64,000 nt of DNA from Chryseobacterium elymi (GTDB lineage Bacteria; Bacteroidota; Bacteroidia; Flavobacteriales; Weeksellaceae): contig NZ_QNUH01000017.1 in NCBI RefSeq assembly GCF_003385495.1, positions 1 to 64,000 of the forward strand. The letters run 5' to 3'. The position numbers were made by a program, and so were the translations under genes. The notes under the pieces were generated by a model. It did not search any database and was not told the origin of the DNA. It was given only the letters and a program-made list of their open reading frames with translations. This document shows, one piece after another, positions 44,648 to 52,924 of this stretch (position 1 is the first letter of the stretch; each line of letters opens with the position of its first letter).

Positions 44648-44941
44648 CCTGGTATAAGTGTGTCAAATTTCGAAGTAAATATAATAATTTATTTCATTTA
44701 AAAGTGAAATAAATTATAAATTTTAAACATAATATATAAAAAAGAAAAAACTCCTGCATATTGAATACAGGAATTTAAACACTAAGGATGAAAAAAATAT
44801 ACTGATAAAAAGCTGCGACAGCTCAAAACCAAGCATATGAATGTATTATTGAAAGTGATTTGGTTCTGATACAAAGATGGAATAAAAATAAACATCACTT
44901 GTTATAGAATTAAAATTAAATGTTATAGAATTTTAAGTCAA

Positions 44942-45445
44942 TTATTTGTGAATTAAGAATTCCATGAGGTAATCATCCATTACATAACCGCCACCGATAT
45001 CAAAAATTCCTTCATCATAAACCTTATATCCTTGGGATTCATAGAAATTCCGGGCGGCATTATGTTTATTGACATTCAGAATAATTCTCTGATCTCCGTT
45101 CTCAGACACTTTGTTGTTTAAAAACTGAAGCGCTTTTTTACCAAAACCCTTTCCTTTACTTTCAGGAACCAAATAAATCCTGTGAAGTTTTGTAGTTCTT
45201 ACTTCATAATGATGCTGGTACCCGATAAAGCCCTCGTAAGAGTCATTACTTTCATCCTGAATCAGGTAATAGTGATAATCCGGATTCTGTAAATGACTTT
45301 TGATCTCAGCTTCAGAGTACATCTCTGAAAGCATATATTCCATTTGCTCATCCATCAGGATTTCTGCATAAGCATTTTTCCAAGATCTTCTCGCCAGATC
45401 CTGAATAAGAGGAATGTCTTTTCCTGTTGCTGCAATTAATTTCAT
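44942..45445 (-). CDS. GNAT family N-acetyltransferase
   Basis: 167 residues, single GNAT domain. The acetyl-CoA-binding A motif is seen as LHRIYLVPESKGKGFGKKALQFL (the V-x-x-x-x-G-x-G-x-G/A pattern as VPESKGKGFGKKA), followed by the B motif NVNKHNAARNFYESQGYKVY. It resembles small spermidine/amino-acid-type acetyltransferases. It is downstream of dapA on the same strand but separated by a repeat and a hairpin. The substrate is unknown. Confidence 0.85.
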   Translation of the reverse strand: MKLIAATGKDIPLIQDLARRSWKNAYAEILMDEQMEYMLSEMYSEAEIKSHLQNPDYHYYLIQDESNDSYEGFIGYQHHYEVRTTKLHRIYLVPESKGKGFGKKALQFLNNKVSENGDQRIILNVNKHNAARNFYESQGYKVYDEGIFDIGGGYVMDDYLMEFLIHK

Positions 45446-45455
45446 AATTTTCTGA

Positions 45456-45494
45456 TTAAAAAAAGTGAAAAGCCGGAACTCTTCACCTTTGGTA
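45456..45494 (-). terminator. Probable terminator between dapA and the GNAT gene
   Basis: On the minus strand AAAGGTGAAGAG pairs with CTTTTCACTTT (one bulge, one G-T) around TTCCGG, followed by a T-run, just before the GNAT ATG. Confidence 0.55.
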
Positions 45495-45501
45495 TTTTTG
45501 A

Positions 45502-45577
45502 TGTCAATGGTGAATGGTCAACAGTTACTTTTAAAATTGACGATTCACTTGCGAAGCAAAATTCACAATTGACTGCT
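45502..45577. repeat. Degenerate intergenic palindromic repeat (copy 1)
   Basis: Contains GTCAATGGTGAATGGTCAA at one end and ATTCACAATTGAC at the other, the same words as the element at 55797-55869. The middle has diverged. It lies between the dapA end and the GNAT terminator. Confidence 0.7.
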
Positions 45578-45579
45578 TA

Positions 45580-46452
45580 TTAAATTTTCGCCATTTCAGC
45601 TTTAATTTTCGCGTAAAGTCCTTCCGAAGCAGGAACTAAAGGAAGTCTTAAATGATTTTTAATGATTCCTTTTTCTGTAAGGATTACTTTGATTCCACAA
45701 GGGTTTCCTTCTGCAAAAATCAGTCTTGTGATCTCAACCAGTTTATTGTGAATTTCGTAGGCCTCTTTTACTTTTCCTTCAAAAGCCAGTTGAACCATTG
45801 TAGAAAATTCTTTCGGATACCCCTGCCCTATTACAGAGATCACTCCGTTTCCACCTGCTAAGGTTACAGGAAGCGTATATTCATCATCTCCGGAAACCAA
45901 TGAAAATCCTTCAGGTTTCTTTCTCAAAATATCAAAATACTGAAGAATATTTGGTGCCGCTTCTTTGATCATGAATAGATTTGGGAATTCGTTGGCCAGA
46001 CGAATAGTGGTATCTGCCTCAACATTCTGTCCTGTTCTTGACGGAACATTGTAAATAATAATATTCTTACCGGTAGATGCCAACATTTTATAATGCTGGT
46101 AAAGGCCTTCCTGATTAGGTTTATTATAGTATGGAGATACAGAAAGTACTGCATCAAATGCGGAAAGATCTGCCTCTTCTATCTGTTTCTTTACTTCAAG
46201 AGTATTATTTCCGCCAATTCCCAAAACCAGGGGAAGACGTTTATTATTAACTTTAATGATATGTTCAGTCACCTGTTTCTTCTCCTCTTTAGAAAGCGTT
46301 GCAGCTTCTGCTGTAGTTCCCAAAACAACTAAATAATTGGTTCCGTTTTCGATATTATACTCAACAAGTTTTGTTAAGCTATCGAAATCAACGGATAAAT
46401 CTTCATTAAAGGGTGTTACCAAAGCAACACCTACTCCTTTTAAAATGCTCAT
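45580..46452 (-). CDS. dapA: 4-hydroxy-tetrahydrodipicolinate synthase
   Basis: Condenses pyruvate with aspartate semialdehyde, first step of the lysine/diaminopimelate branch. 290 residues of TIM-barrel. Visible: the GTTAEAATLS loop (Thr pair for pyruvate carboxylate), YNVPSRTG with the Tyr of the proton relay, and the Schiff-base Lys in FMIKEAAPN. Length and motifs are standard. No other dap gene is adjacent; it has its own promoter box. Confidence 0.97.
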   Translation of the reverse strand: MSILKGVGVALVTPFNEDLSVDFDSLTKLVEYNIENGTNYLVVLGTTAEAATLSKEEKKQVTEHIIKVNNKRLPLVLGIGGNNTLEVKKQIEEADLSAFDAVLSVSPYYNKPNQEGLYQHYKMLASTGKNIIIYNVPSRTGQNVEADTTIRLANEFPNLFMIKEAAPNILQYFDILRKKPEGFSLVSGDDEYTLPVTLAGGNGVISVIGQGYPKEFSTMVQLAFEGKVKEAYEIHNKLVEITRLIFAEGNPCGIKVILTEKGIIKNHLRLPLVPASEGLYAKIKAEMAKI

Positions 46453-46471
46453 CTGTTAGAATTATTTTTTT

Positions 46472-46479
46472 CAAATTTA
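46472..46479 (-). promoter_or_regulatory. Promoter -7 box (TAAATTTG) for dapA
   Basis: Exact TAnnTTTG on the minus strand, 20 bases upstream of the dapA ATG. No TTG at the expected distance. Confidence 0.45.
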
Positions 46480-46533
46480 ATAATTTACGATAAGAATTTG
46501 TAATAAATAATAATGTTTTATTATACATATAAT

Positions 46534-46541
46534 TATATTTG
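46534..46541 (+). promoter_or_regulatory. Promoter -7 box (TATATTTG) of the nucleotidase-porZ-recO operon
   Basis: TATATTTGCA ends 16 bases before ATG 46559. The TTTGCA extension is shared with several promoters of this window. Confidence 0.6.
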
Positions 46542-46558
46542 CATATACTAAAAGATAT

Positions 46559-47317
46559 ATGAAAAATAAATTCTTGTTACTAGGAATTGCTCTGGCTACA
46601 CTCACTGCGTGCAAAACAGCTTCTACGCTGCAGTTGGCGCAAGTTCAGCCTCAGAAAAATATTTCTATTAATAATGAGCTAAAGAATGATGAGGAGTTTG
46701 TAAAAGTTATTGAACCTTATAAGCAGAAACTGGACAAAGAGATGAACCAAAAGATCTCCCACACCAGTGTAGACCTTACAAAGCAGGGTGATAACAGCAA
46801 TCTGGGTAATCTTTTGGCCGACTATACCTTTGAAGGTGCCGATGCATGGACGAAAAAGAATCTTAATAAAAACGTTGATGCCGCTCTGATCAATATCGGA
46901 GGAATACGTACTACAATTGGTAAAGGTGATATTCTTCTGAAAAGTGTTTTTGAAGTAATGCCTTTCGAAAATGAAGTGATCATTGTAAAAATGAAAGGAT
47001 CAGATCTTCAGGGACTTTTTGATTATTATGCAAAAACTCAGGTCAACAATCCTGTTTCTCACTTATATATTGAAACCAATAACGGACAGCTTACTAAATA
47101 TCAGATCAATGGAAAACCAGTAAATCCTGACCAAAATTATTACATCGCTACTTCAGATTATCTGGCTCTTGGCGGAGACAATATGAAGTTCTTTTCCAAA
47201 GGGGAATCTATTTCTACAGGGATCAGGTTAAGGGATCTTTTCATTGAATATTTCAGAAAATCTTCTGAAGTGATTCCAAATACAGATGTTCGTTTAAATT
47301 TTATCGGTAAGAAATAA
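46559..47317 (+). CDS. 5'-nucleotidase C-terminal domain lipoprotein
   Basis: 252 residues with lipobox LTAC (near residue 19). The body matches the C-terminal substrate-binding domain of UshA-type 5'-nucleotidases: SNLGNLLADYTFEGAD, INIGGIRTTIGKGDI (the usual NxGGIR), VFEVMPFENEVII, and SDYLALGGDNMKFF near the end. The metallophosphatase half is not in this protein but in the next gene, whose ATG overlaps this stop (TAATG). Together they probably form a two-subunit periplasmic or surface nucleotidase. Confidence 0.9.
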   Translation: MKNKFLLLGIALATLTACKTASTLQLAQVQPQKNISINNELKNDEEFVKVIEPYKQKLDKEMNQKISHTSVDLTKQGDNSNLGNLLADYTFEGADAWTKKNLNKNVDAALINIGGIRTTIGKGDILLKSVFEVMPFENEVIIVKMKGSDLQGLFDYYAKTQVNNPVSHLYIETNNGQLTKYQINGKPVNPDQNYYIATSDYLALGGDNMKFFSKGESISTGIRLRDLFIEYFRKSSEVIPNTDVRLNFIGKK

Positions 47318-48267
47318 TGGATAGAAAAAGTTTTTTAAAAGTTATAGGTAGCGGATCTTTAGCAGCAGCTTTAGCTCCCAATATGATGATGGCAGAAGAA
47401 TTGAAATTCAATCCTTTTCAATCTGAAAATAAACTCACCATCCTTCATACCAATGACCAGCACAGCAGAATAGAACCTTTCGATGCAAGCTATACGAAGA
47501 ATCCCAATCAGGGTGGATTTGCAAGAAGGGCAAGCCTGATACAGCAGATCAGAAATCAGGAAAGCAATGTTTTACTTCTTGATTCAGGTGATATTTTTCA
47601 GGGAACTCCGTATTTCAATTTCTTCGGAGGTGAATTGGAGTTTAAACTAATGTCGATGATGAAGTATGATGCTTCAACAATGGGAAATCATGATTTTGAT
47701 AATAGCCTGGACGGTTTCCTGAAAGTTCTTCCTAATGCAAAATTTCCATTCATCTGTTCAAACTATGATTTTAAAAACACAGTTCTGGATGGAAAGACGT
47801 CACAGTATAAGATTTTTAACAAAAACGGAATAAAAGTTGGAATTTTCGGAGTAGGTATTCAGCTGGATGGCCTTGTAGGAAAGAAACAGTATGGTGAAAC
47901 CATATACTCAGATCCTGTAGATGTAGCCCAGCATTATTCCAATTTCCTAAAAAACGAACAAAAATGTGATCTTGTGATCTGCCTTTCTCATATCGGCTAT
48001 GATTATAAAGATGAACCTAATAAAATAAGCGACAAAATACTGGCTGCCAACACAGAAAACATCGATATCATTCTAGGCGGACATACCCATACTTTTTTAC
48101 CTGAACCGCAGACGTTTACCAACAGACAGGGTAAAAATGTTCTGGTGAATCAGGTAGGATGGGCAGGTCTTCTTCTTGGCAGAATAGATTTTTACTTTGA
48201 TGCAAATAAAAACGTAAAGCATATTTCCTGGAACAACCAGACAATAGACAGCAGCATAACCGTATAA
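47317..48267 (+). CDS. Metallophosphoesterase (5'-nucleotidase N-terminal domain)
   Basis: 316 residues. The N-terminus MDRKSFLKVIGSGSLAAA looks like a Tat-type signal with RK in place of RR. Calcineurin-like metal ligands are all visible: TNDQHSR (normally NDxH), LDSGDIFQGTP, MGNHDFDN, and late His in CLSHIG and GGHTHTF. It is the catalytic half of UshA-type nucleotidases, paired with the C-terminal domain protein encoded just upstream. Confidence 0.92.
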   Translation: MDRKSFLKVIGSGSLAAALAPNMMMAEELKFNPFQSENKLTILHTNDQHSRIEPFDASYTKNPNQGGFARRASLIQQIRNQESNVLLLDSGDIFQGTPYFNFFGGELEFKLMSMMKYDASTMGNHDFDNSLDGFLKVLPNAKFPFICSNYDFKNTVLDGKTSQYKIFNKNGIKVGIFGVGIQLDGLVGKKQYGETIYSDPVDVAQHYSNFLKNEQKCDLVICLSHIGYDYKDEPNKISDKILAANTENIDIILGGHTHTFLPEPQTFTNRQGKNVLVNQVGWAGLLLGRIDFYFDANKNVKHISWNNQTIDSSITV

Positions 48268-48268
48268 T

Positions 48269-50527
48269 ATGAAAAAACTCTCTTTAATCTCTCTAGGTAT
48301 TTTAGCCTCCCTGCAATTTGTGAATGCGCAGGTGATTTCATCTAAAAAATGGACGGATCTTTTTTCCTACAACAATGTTCTTGCCATGAAGGAAGACAAC
48401 GGAAAGATAATTGCCGCTACTGAAAACGGGATATTCTACTATACCATTTCAACCGGAGAGATTACAAAGCTGTCAAAAGCCAACGGTCTCCATGACATTA
48501 ATATATCCGCCTTCGACTATAACCCACAGACTAAAATAGGTGTAATAGGATATGCAAACGGTTCTATGGACGTTATTACTCCACAGGAGATCAAATATAT
48601 TGTGGATATTCCTATCGCAACAGGGTATAACGGAAGCAAAAGGATCAATCATATTTCCATTACAGGAGATCAGGCTGTAGTGTCTGTAGGCTATGGAGTT
48701 TCTATATTTAACATTAACAAAAAAGAATTCGGAGATTCGGCATTCTTTGTAAACGGTGGTGTATATGAAGCCAGCAACGAAGCAACCCTATTTGGGAACA
48801 AGGTATATTCTGTAACAAATACCGGACTTAAAAGCCATGAAATGAATACTACATTTCCTGTATTTTCAACATGGACAACGGAAATTCCCGGATCATTCAA
48901 ACATATTGATGCTGAATCATCACTTATCTTTTCGTCTGCAACATCAGCATATATATACAATAGCGGTACCGGCACTCCATTACCGGTAAGTTTTTCAAAT
49001 ATTCAGGACATAGTTATCAATTCCAGTAATATTGTAGTTACAGATAACAGAATATATACCTTCGGATTAAACGGATTATCTTTAAATGCCGCAAGCATGG
49101 GAGAAGACTGTAATACAGCTATCACAGCCGGCGGAAAAATATATGCAGGAACAATCTTATCCGGAATAAAGGAAGAAAGTGGAACTACCTATAAGCCATC
49201 AGGTCCATATTCAAACTCTTCATACAAGATCAATTTGTATGACAATAATCAAATGCTGGTATCGTCCGGATCCAGAGTGAACAGATATAACCAGCCCGGA
49301 GAAAATCCGAAAAAGCCTGGTTTTTATTATTTTAACGGATCTGAGTGGCTTCGATCTACTTTTTTCTCAACTACTACTGCTCCGATAAATGTACTGGATG
49401 CAATATTCAATCCGGCAGATAACAGTGAGGTATTTTTCACTAACTATACAACCACTGCGCAAGGGGTCTATAAAATGAAATACAATGCCAGCAGTAAAGA
49501 TTTTGATTTTATAAAATATTATAGTTTGGGAAATCCAGCTCCATCTTATAATCGCCCTGCAGGCTTCGCATTTGATAATCAGAATAATCTTTTTGTTACT
49601 GTAGGGTTCAATAATGGATCACCATCTGTTGGTATTTATGACAAAGCAGCAGATGACTTTATCATGAAAAAATTCGGGTTAACCAGTGACGGTATCCAAA
49701 AACCAATCTATTACGAAAATATGTTGTGGATCCCACTTCCAAGATCCAACAATTTCATTGCATACGACTATAAAAACCCGACCAATCTTTCTGACGATAC
49801 GGACTATATTTTAAAAGATTCCAATGGGTTCGCAGGAAACTCAAAAGGAACCTTATCTGTAGCTTTTAGTAAATCGGGAGACGCCTGGATCGGTACCGAC
49901 AGCGGCTTAAGAATATTACCTAATGCTGCTGCAGAAATAAAAAACCCTGACCCTGAAGTAGAACCTATCATTATAGAACAGGGAGGACTTGGGGAAGAAC
50001 TTTTCAGAGACGGACAGATACTTCAGATAGAAGTAGATGCCGGAGACTATAAATGGATTTCTGTAGATGGTGGCGGTGTATATTACCTTTCTTCCGACGG
50101 ACAGCAAACTATAAAACATTTCACAAAAGAAAATTCCCCTCTTCCTACCAATTCCGTGACCGATATAAAGGTAGACAGAAAAACAGGGAAAGTATATTTT
50201 GTAACCTTTAATGGTATTGTAGCTTATCAGGGAGATGTAGCGGATGTAACTTCCAACTTCGGGAATGTAGTGGTGTATCCTAACCCTATAGTATATTCAA
50301 ACTTTAAAGGAAAAGTCACTATTAAAGGGCTTGCAGAAAAAACGAATATCAGAATTGCTGATGCAGCAGGAAACGTAATACATTCTGCAGTAGCAAGAGG
50401 AGGTTATTACGAATGGGATCTTAATAATCAAAAAGGGAACAGGGTAGCTTCAGGTATTTATTTTGTACTGATGACCAATGAAGACGGTTCGGATAAAGCT
50501 ACTGCAAAAATAGCTGTGGTTAATTAA
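48269..50527 (+). CDS. porZ: T9SS attachment-complex protein PorZ
   Basis: 752 residues: Sec signal (LGILASLQFVNAQ), two beta-propellers of the kind seen in two-component regulators (SYNNVLAMKEDNGKIIAATENG, GDAWIGTDSGLRILPN, NSVTDIKVDRKTGKVYF), and a C-terminal type A T9SS signal (VVVYPNPI...VASGIYFVLM). In Porphyromonas gingivalis, PorZ works with the sortase PorU at the cell surface and handles A-LPS delivery; here the anchor ligand is unknown. It overlaps recO by one base and follows the phosphoesterase by one base. Confidence 0.9.
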   Translation: MKKLSLISLGILASLQFVNAQVISSKKWTDLFSYNNVLAMKEDNGKIIAATENGIFYYTISTGEITKLSKANGLHDINISAFDYNPQTKIGVIGYANGSMDVITPQEIKYIVDIPIATGYNGSKRINHISITGDQAVVSVGYGVSIFNINKKEFGDSAFFVNGGVYEASNEATLFGNKVYSVTNTGLKSHEMNTTFPVFSTWTTEIPGSFKHIDAESSLIFSSATSAYIYNSGTGTPLPVSFSNIQDIVINSSNIVVTDNRIYTFGLNGLSLNAASMGEDCNTAITAGGKIYAGTILSGIKEESGTTYKPSGPYSNSSYKINLYDNNQMLVSSGSRVNRYNQPGENPKKPGFYYFNGSEWLRSTFFSTTTAPINVLDAIFNPADNSEVFFTNYTTTAQGVYKMKYNASSKDFDFIKYYSLGNPAPSYNRPAGFAFDNQNNLFVTVGFNNGSPSVGIYDKAADDFIMKKFGLTSDGIQKPIYYENMLWIPLPRSNNFIAYDYKNPTNLSDDTDYILKDSNGFAGNSKGTLSVAFSKSGDAWIGTDSGLRILPNAAAEIKNPDPEVEPIIIEQGGLGEELFRDGQILQIEVDAGDYKWISVDGGGVYYLSSDGQQTIKHFTKENSPLPTNSVTDIKVDRKTGKVYFVTFNGIVAYQGDVADVTSNFGNVVVYPNPIVYSNFKGKVTIKGLAEKTNIRIADAAGNVIHSAVARGGYYEWDLNNQKGNRVASGIYFVLMTNEDGSDKATAKIAVVN

Positions 50528-51213
50528 TGAATTCACAAAACGGATTTTTATTATCATTCATAAAATACGGCGAAAATGATGCAGTTCTGCATTGTTTTAC
50601 AGAAGAGGAAGGTTTTCAGACCTATTTCGTAAAAGGAATTTATTCCAAAAGAAATAAAAAGAAAGCTCTGCTTCAGCCTTTGAATATGCTCAGCTTTACC
50701 ATTAATCCAGCAAGAGGTAATGAAATCCCTTCAGTTTCAAGATTTGAGCTGGTAAAGAACCACGATATGTATATGGATATCAAAGCCAATACAGTTATAT
50801 TCTTCATCTCAGACTTCCTGAACCAGGTTTTAAGGCATGAAAATAAAAATCCGAATCTCTTTTTCAGTATTGATGAATTTGTCAATGAGCTGGCAGTCAA
50901 AAACTATCAGTGTCATCTGCTTTTTTTAATTACAATATTAAAAATCCAGGGCGTTGCTCCATTGATCAATGACGGGCAATATTTAGATCCCGAGACAGGA
51001 ACATTCTCTGTAAGTCAGTCCCACCATTTGTTTACCAAAGAAATATCAGCCATCTGGAAAACAGCCATCCGCTCAGAAAATCTCTATGCAACAAAGATAC
51101 ATCACTCATTAAGAAAAGATTTTCTGGACAGTCTTCTCGTTTACTACCATTATCATATTACTGATTTTAAGATCCCCACATCGCTGGAGGTTATTCAGCA
51201 GATCTTTGAATAA
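50527..51213 (+). CDS. recO: DNA repair protein RecO
   Basis: Recombination mediator that helps load RecA with RecR. 228 residues: an N-terminal OB fold (GFLLSFIKYGENDAVLHCFTEEEG, seen as residues 5-28) and a helical C-terminal domain. The four Cys of zinc-bound RecO proteins are absent, as in other Flavobacteriia. Translationally coupled to porZ (TAATGA). Confidence 0.93.
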   Translation: MNSQNGFLLSFIKYGENDAVLHCFTEEEGFQTYFVKGIYSKRNKKKALLQPLNMLSFTINPARGNEIPSVSRFELVKNHDMYMDIKANTVIFFISDFLNQVLRHENKNPNLFFSIDEFVNELAVKNYQCHLLFLITILKIQGVAPLINDGQYLDPETGTFSVSQSHHLFTKEISAIWKTAIRSENLYATKIHHSLRKDFLDSLLVYYHYHITDFKIPTSLEVIQQIFE

Positions 51214-51418
51214 TCTGAGGATAAGGAAGTATGAGGGTGGAAGAGAGAATTTATTGAGGTCATAGAAACAACTCCCACTCGGTTTTCACTGTTCTTTTAA
51301 AACCCTCTTAATCAAATTTCACGATAACTGCAAAAAATTATAAGCCTTAAAGGGAATTTCCTAACTATTCCAGCTCCCAAGCATTACCCCTTCGTCTCTT
51401 CAGGCATTTCCGTTTCGG

Positions 51419-51692
51419 ATTCTGCTATTTCTTTTCTGGAGAATTTTCGCAATAAAAGCCATTCCAGTAAATTTTGCGTCTTTCTGAATTCCGGCATTAT
51501 TGATCAGGAAATCTACCGTTCCGAATGTAAACGGTATCCTGAAACATTTTGATGACCTGATCTTCTTTGGAGACATCACACTGATAAGTGGTCCCATTTC
51601 CGCCTGAATCTGTAATTTTCTTTAAGACAGCCGGTGCTTCATCTAAGCATTTTTCTGAGGAATGGTTAACAATTACTATAGCACCTGAGGTC
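51419..51692 (-). pseudogene. Decayed short-chain dehydrogenase (glucose 1-dehydrogenase-like)
   Basis: On the minus strand one frame reads AIVIVNHSSEKCLDEAPAVL and then TTYQCDVSKEDQVIKMFQDTV. A frameshift follows, and another frame continues with TVDFLINNAGIQKDAKFTGM before homology is lost. These are the central SDR segments, including the NNAG motif. The N-terminal TGxxxGIG part and everything after the NNAG strand are missing. It begins directly after the stop of the upstream GNAT gene. The stretch from 51214 to 51418 shows nothing else. Confidence 0.8.
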
Positions 51693-52166
51693 TTAAAGTT
51701 TTTTATACATCAGATATTGGGGACCATTTCTTCCTATTCTGGTTTTACCGTTGTACAGATAACCTGCTTTCAGGTAGATATGATACGCTGAAACATTTTT
51801 CTGATTAACCGCAAGAACGATTTCATTGCAATACGGAAAATTTTCTTTGACAAAACCGTCCACTTTATCCATAGCCGTTTTTCCGATTCCTTTTCCCTGT
51901 AAGTCAGGATTTATAGACAAAGATCTTAGTAAAACAGATTTTTCGTTGTCAGTAAGATCCAGTTTATCTTCGCCAAAATCCAGTGCAAAAAAACCTGCAG
52001 GCTTTTCACCTTCAAAGATGGTCACTGCAAATTCTTTTCCGTCATTTCTGTTATTAATCCTCGCTAAAGCCTTTTCTACTGTTGAAGTATACTGCAACTG
52101 ATTTTTATCCAGAGCATAATTAAGTTCCGTGAAATCGGATTCTTTAAAAAAATCTAATCTGATCAT
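51693..52166 (-). CDS. GNAT family N-acetyltransferase
   Basis: 157 residues with a full GNAT domain. Acetyl-CoA site: LRSLSINPDLQGKGIGKTAMDKV, seen as SINPDLQGKGIGKTA (R/Q-x-x-G-x-G/A type), then EIVLAVNQKNVSAYHIYLKAGYLYNG. Five bases separate its start from the end of the DUF1684 gene, so the two are co-transcribed. Substrate unknown. Confidence 0.86.
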   Translation of the reverse strand: MIRLDFFKESDFTELNYALDKNQLQYTSTVEKALARINNRNDGKEFAVTIFEGEKPAGFFALDFGEDKLDLTDNEKSVLLRSLSINPDLQGKGIGKTAMDKVDGFVKENFPYCNEIVLAVNQKNVSAYHIYLKAGYLYNGKTRIGRNGPQYLMYKKL

Positions 52167-52170
52167 ATGC

Positions 52171-52788
52171 TTAATGATGATAAATATCCTGGTACATCAC
52201 ACCGGCTCTGATTTCGACCGGAAGCTTATTTTCTTCAGGAACAATCGGGCAGTTGTAATCGTAGGCATTGTAAGCACAATATGGCTGATAGGATTGGTTG
52301 AAATCCAGAACAATCGTGTTCCCTTTCGGAATTTTCAGATCCATATATTTTCCGCCGCCATAGGTTTCTTTTTCGTTAGTAGCATCCCGGAAGGGTAAAA
52401 ATAAATAATCTTTATATTTTTTCTGCTTAATCAGATCAAGGCTTTGATACAAGGTTAGCGTATAGGATTTTCCATCCAGCTGAAATATTGCTTTTCCGTA
52501 TTCCTTATAAGATTTTGTTTTACCTGAAGAGGTTGGAAGCTCAAAAGGCCTGGCATTTTTTGTTTTACTGAATTTAGCAGTGACAATATACTTGAAATCC
52601 ACCGGAAAGAATGGATGCTCCTTAAAATTGGTAAAATTATCTCCACGCAAAGGCGTTTCCTTTGGGTTAAGATATTCTGCATTGAGTTCTTCCTGAAATT
52701 TCCTGATCTCCATGATCTCTTTTGAAACCATTTTTTGAGAAAACATAAAAAGCGGGAGAAACAGAAGTATGGTAATATATTTTTTCAT
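52171..52788 (-). CDS. DUF1684 secreted protein
   Basis: 205 residues with a Sec signal (YITILLFLPLFMFSQ). DUF1684 pattern: EIRKFQEELNAEYLNPKETPL near the N-terminus (residues 28-48), HPFFPVDFKYIV, LDGKSYTLTLYQS, YLFLPFRDATNEKETYGGGKYMDL (residues about 130-153) and the ending DFNQSYQPYCAYNAYDYNCPIVPEEN. The Cys-Ala-Tyr and Tyr-Asn-Cys-Pro signature is well kept. Function unknown; found in many bacteria, mostly exported in Bacteroidota. Confidence 0.9.
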   Translation of the reverse strand: MKKYITILLFLPLFMFSQKMVSKEIMEIRKFQEELNAEYLNPKETPLRGDNFTNFKEHPFFPVDFKYIVTAKFSKTKNARPFELPTSSGKTKSYKEYGKAIFQLDGKSYTLTLYQSLDLIKQKKYKDYLFLPFRDATNEKETYGGGKYMDLKIPKGNTIVLDFNQSYQPYCAYNAYDYNCPIVPEENKLPVEIRAGVMYQDIYHH

Positions 52789-52924
52789 GAGTGCATCAAA
52801 ATTATAAGTAAAACTATGAATTTTTAACGGCTTGAAAAGTTAAAATTGTAATAAAAACATACAATCTGTTTTAAATAATCTGTACTTCACTTTCTTTAGC
52901 ATATTTTTTGACCATACAGAGCAC

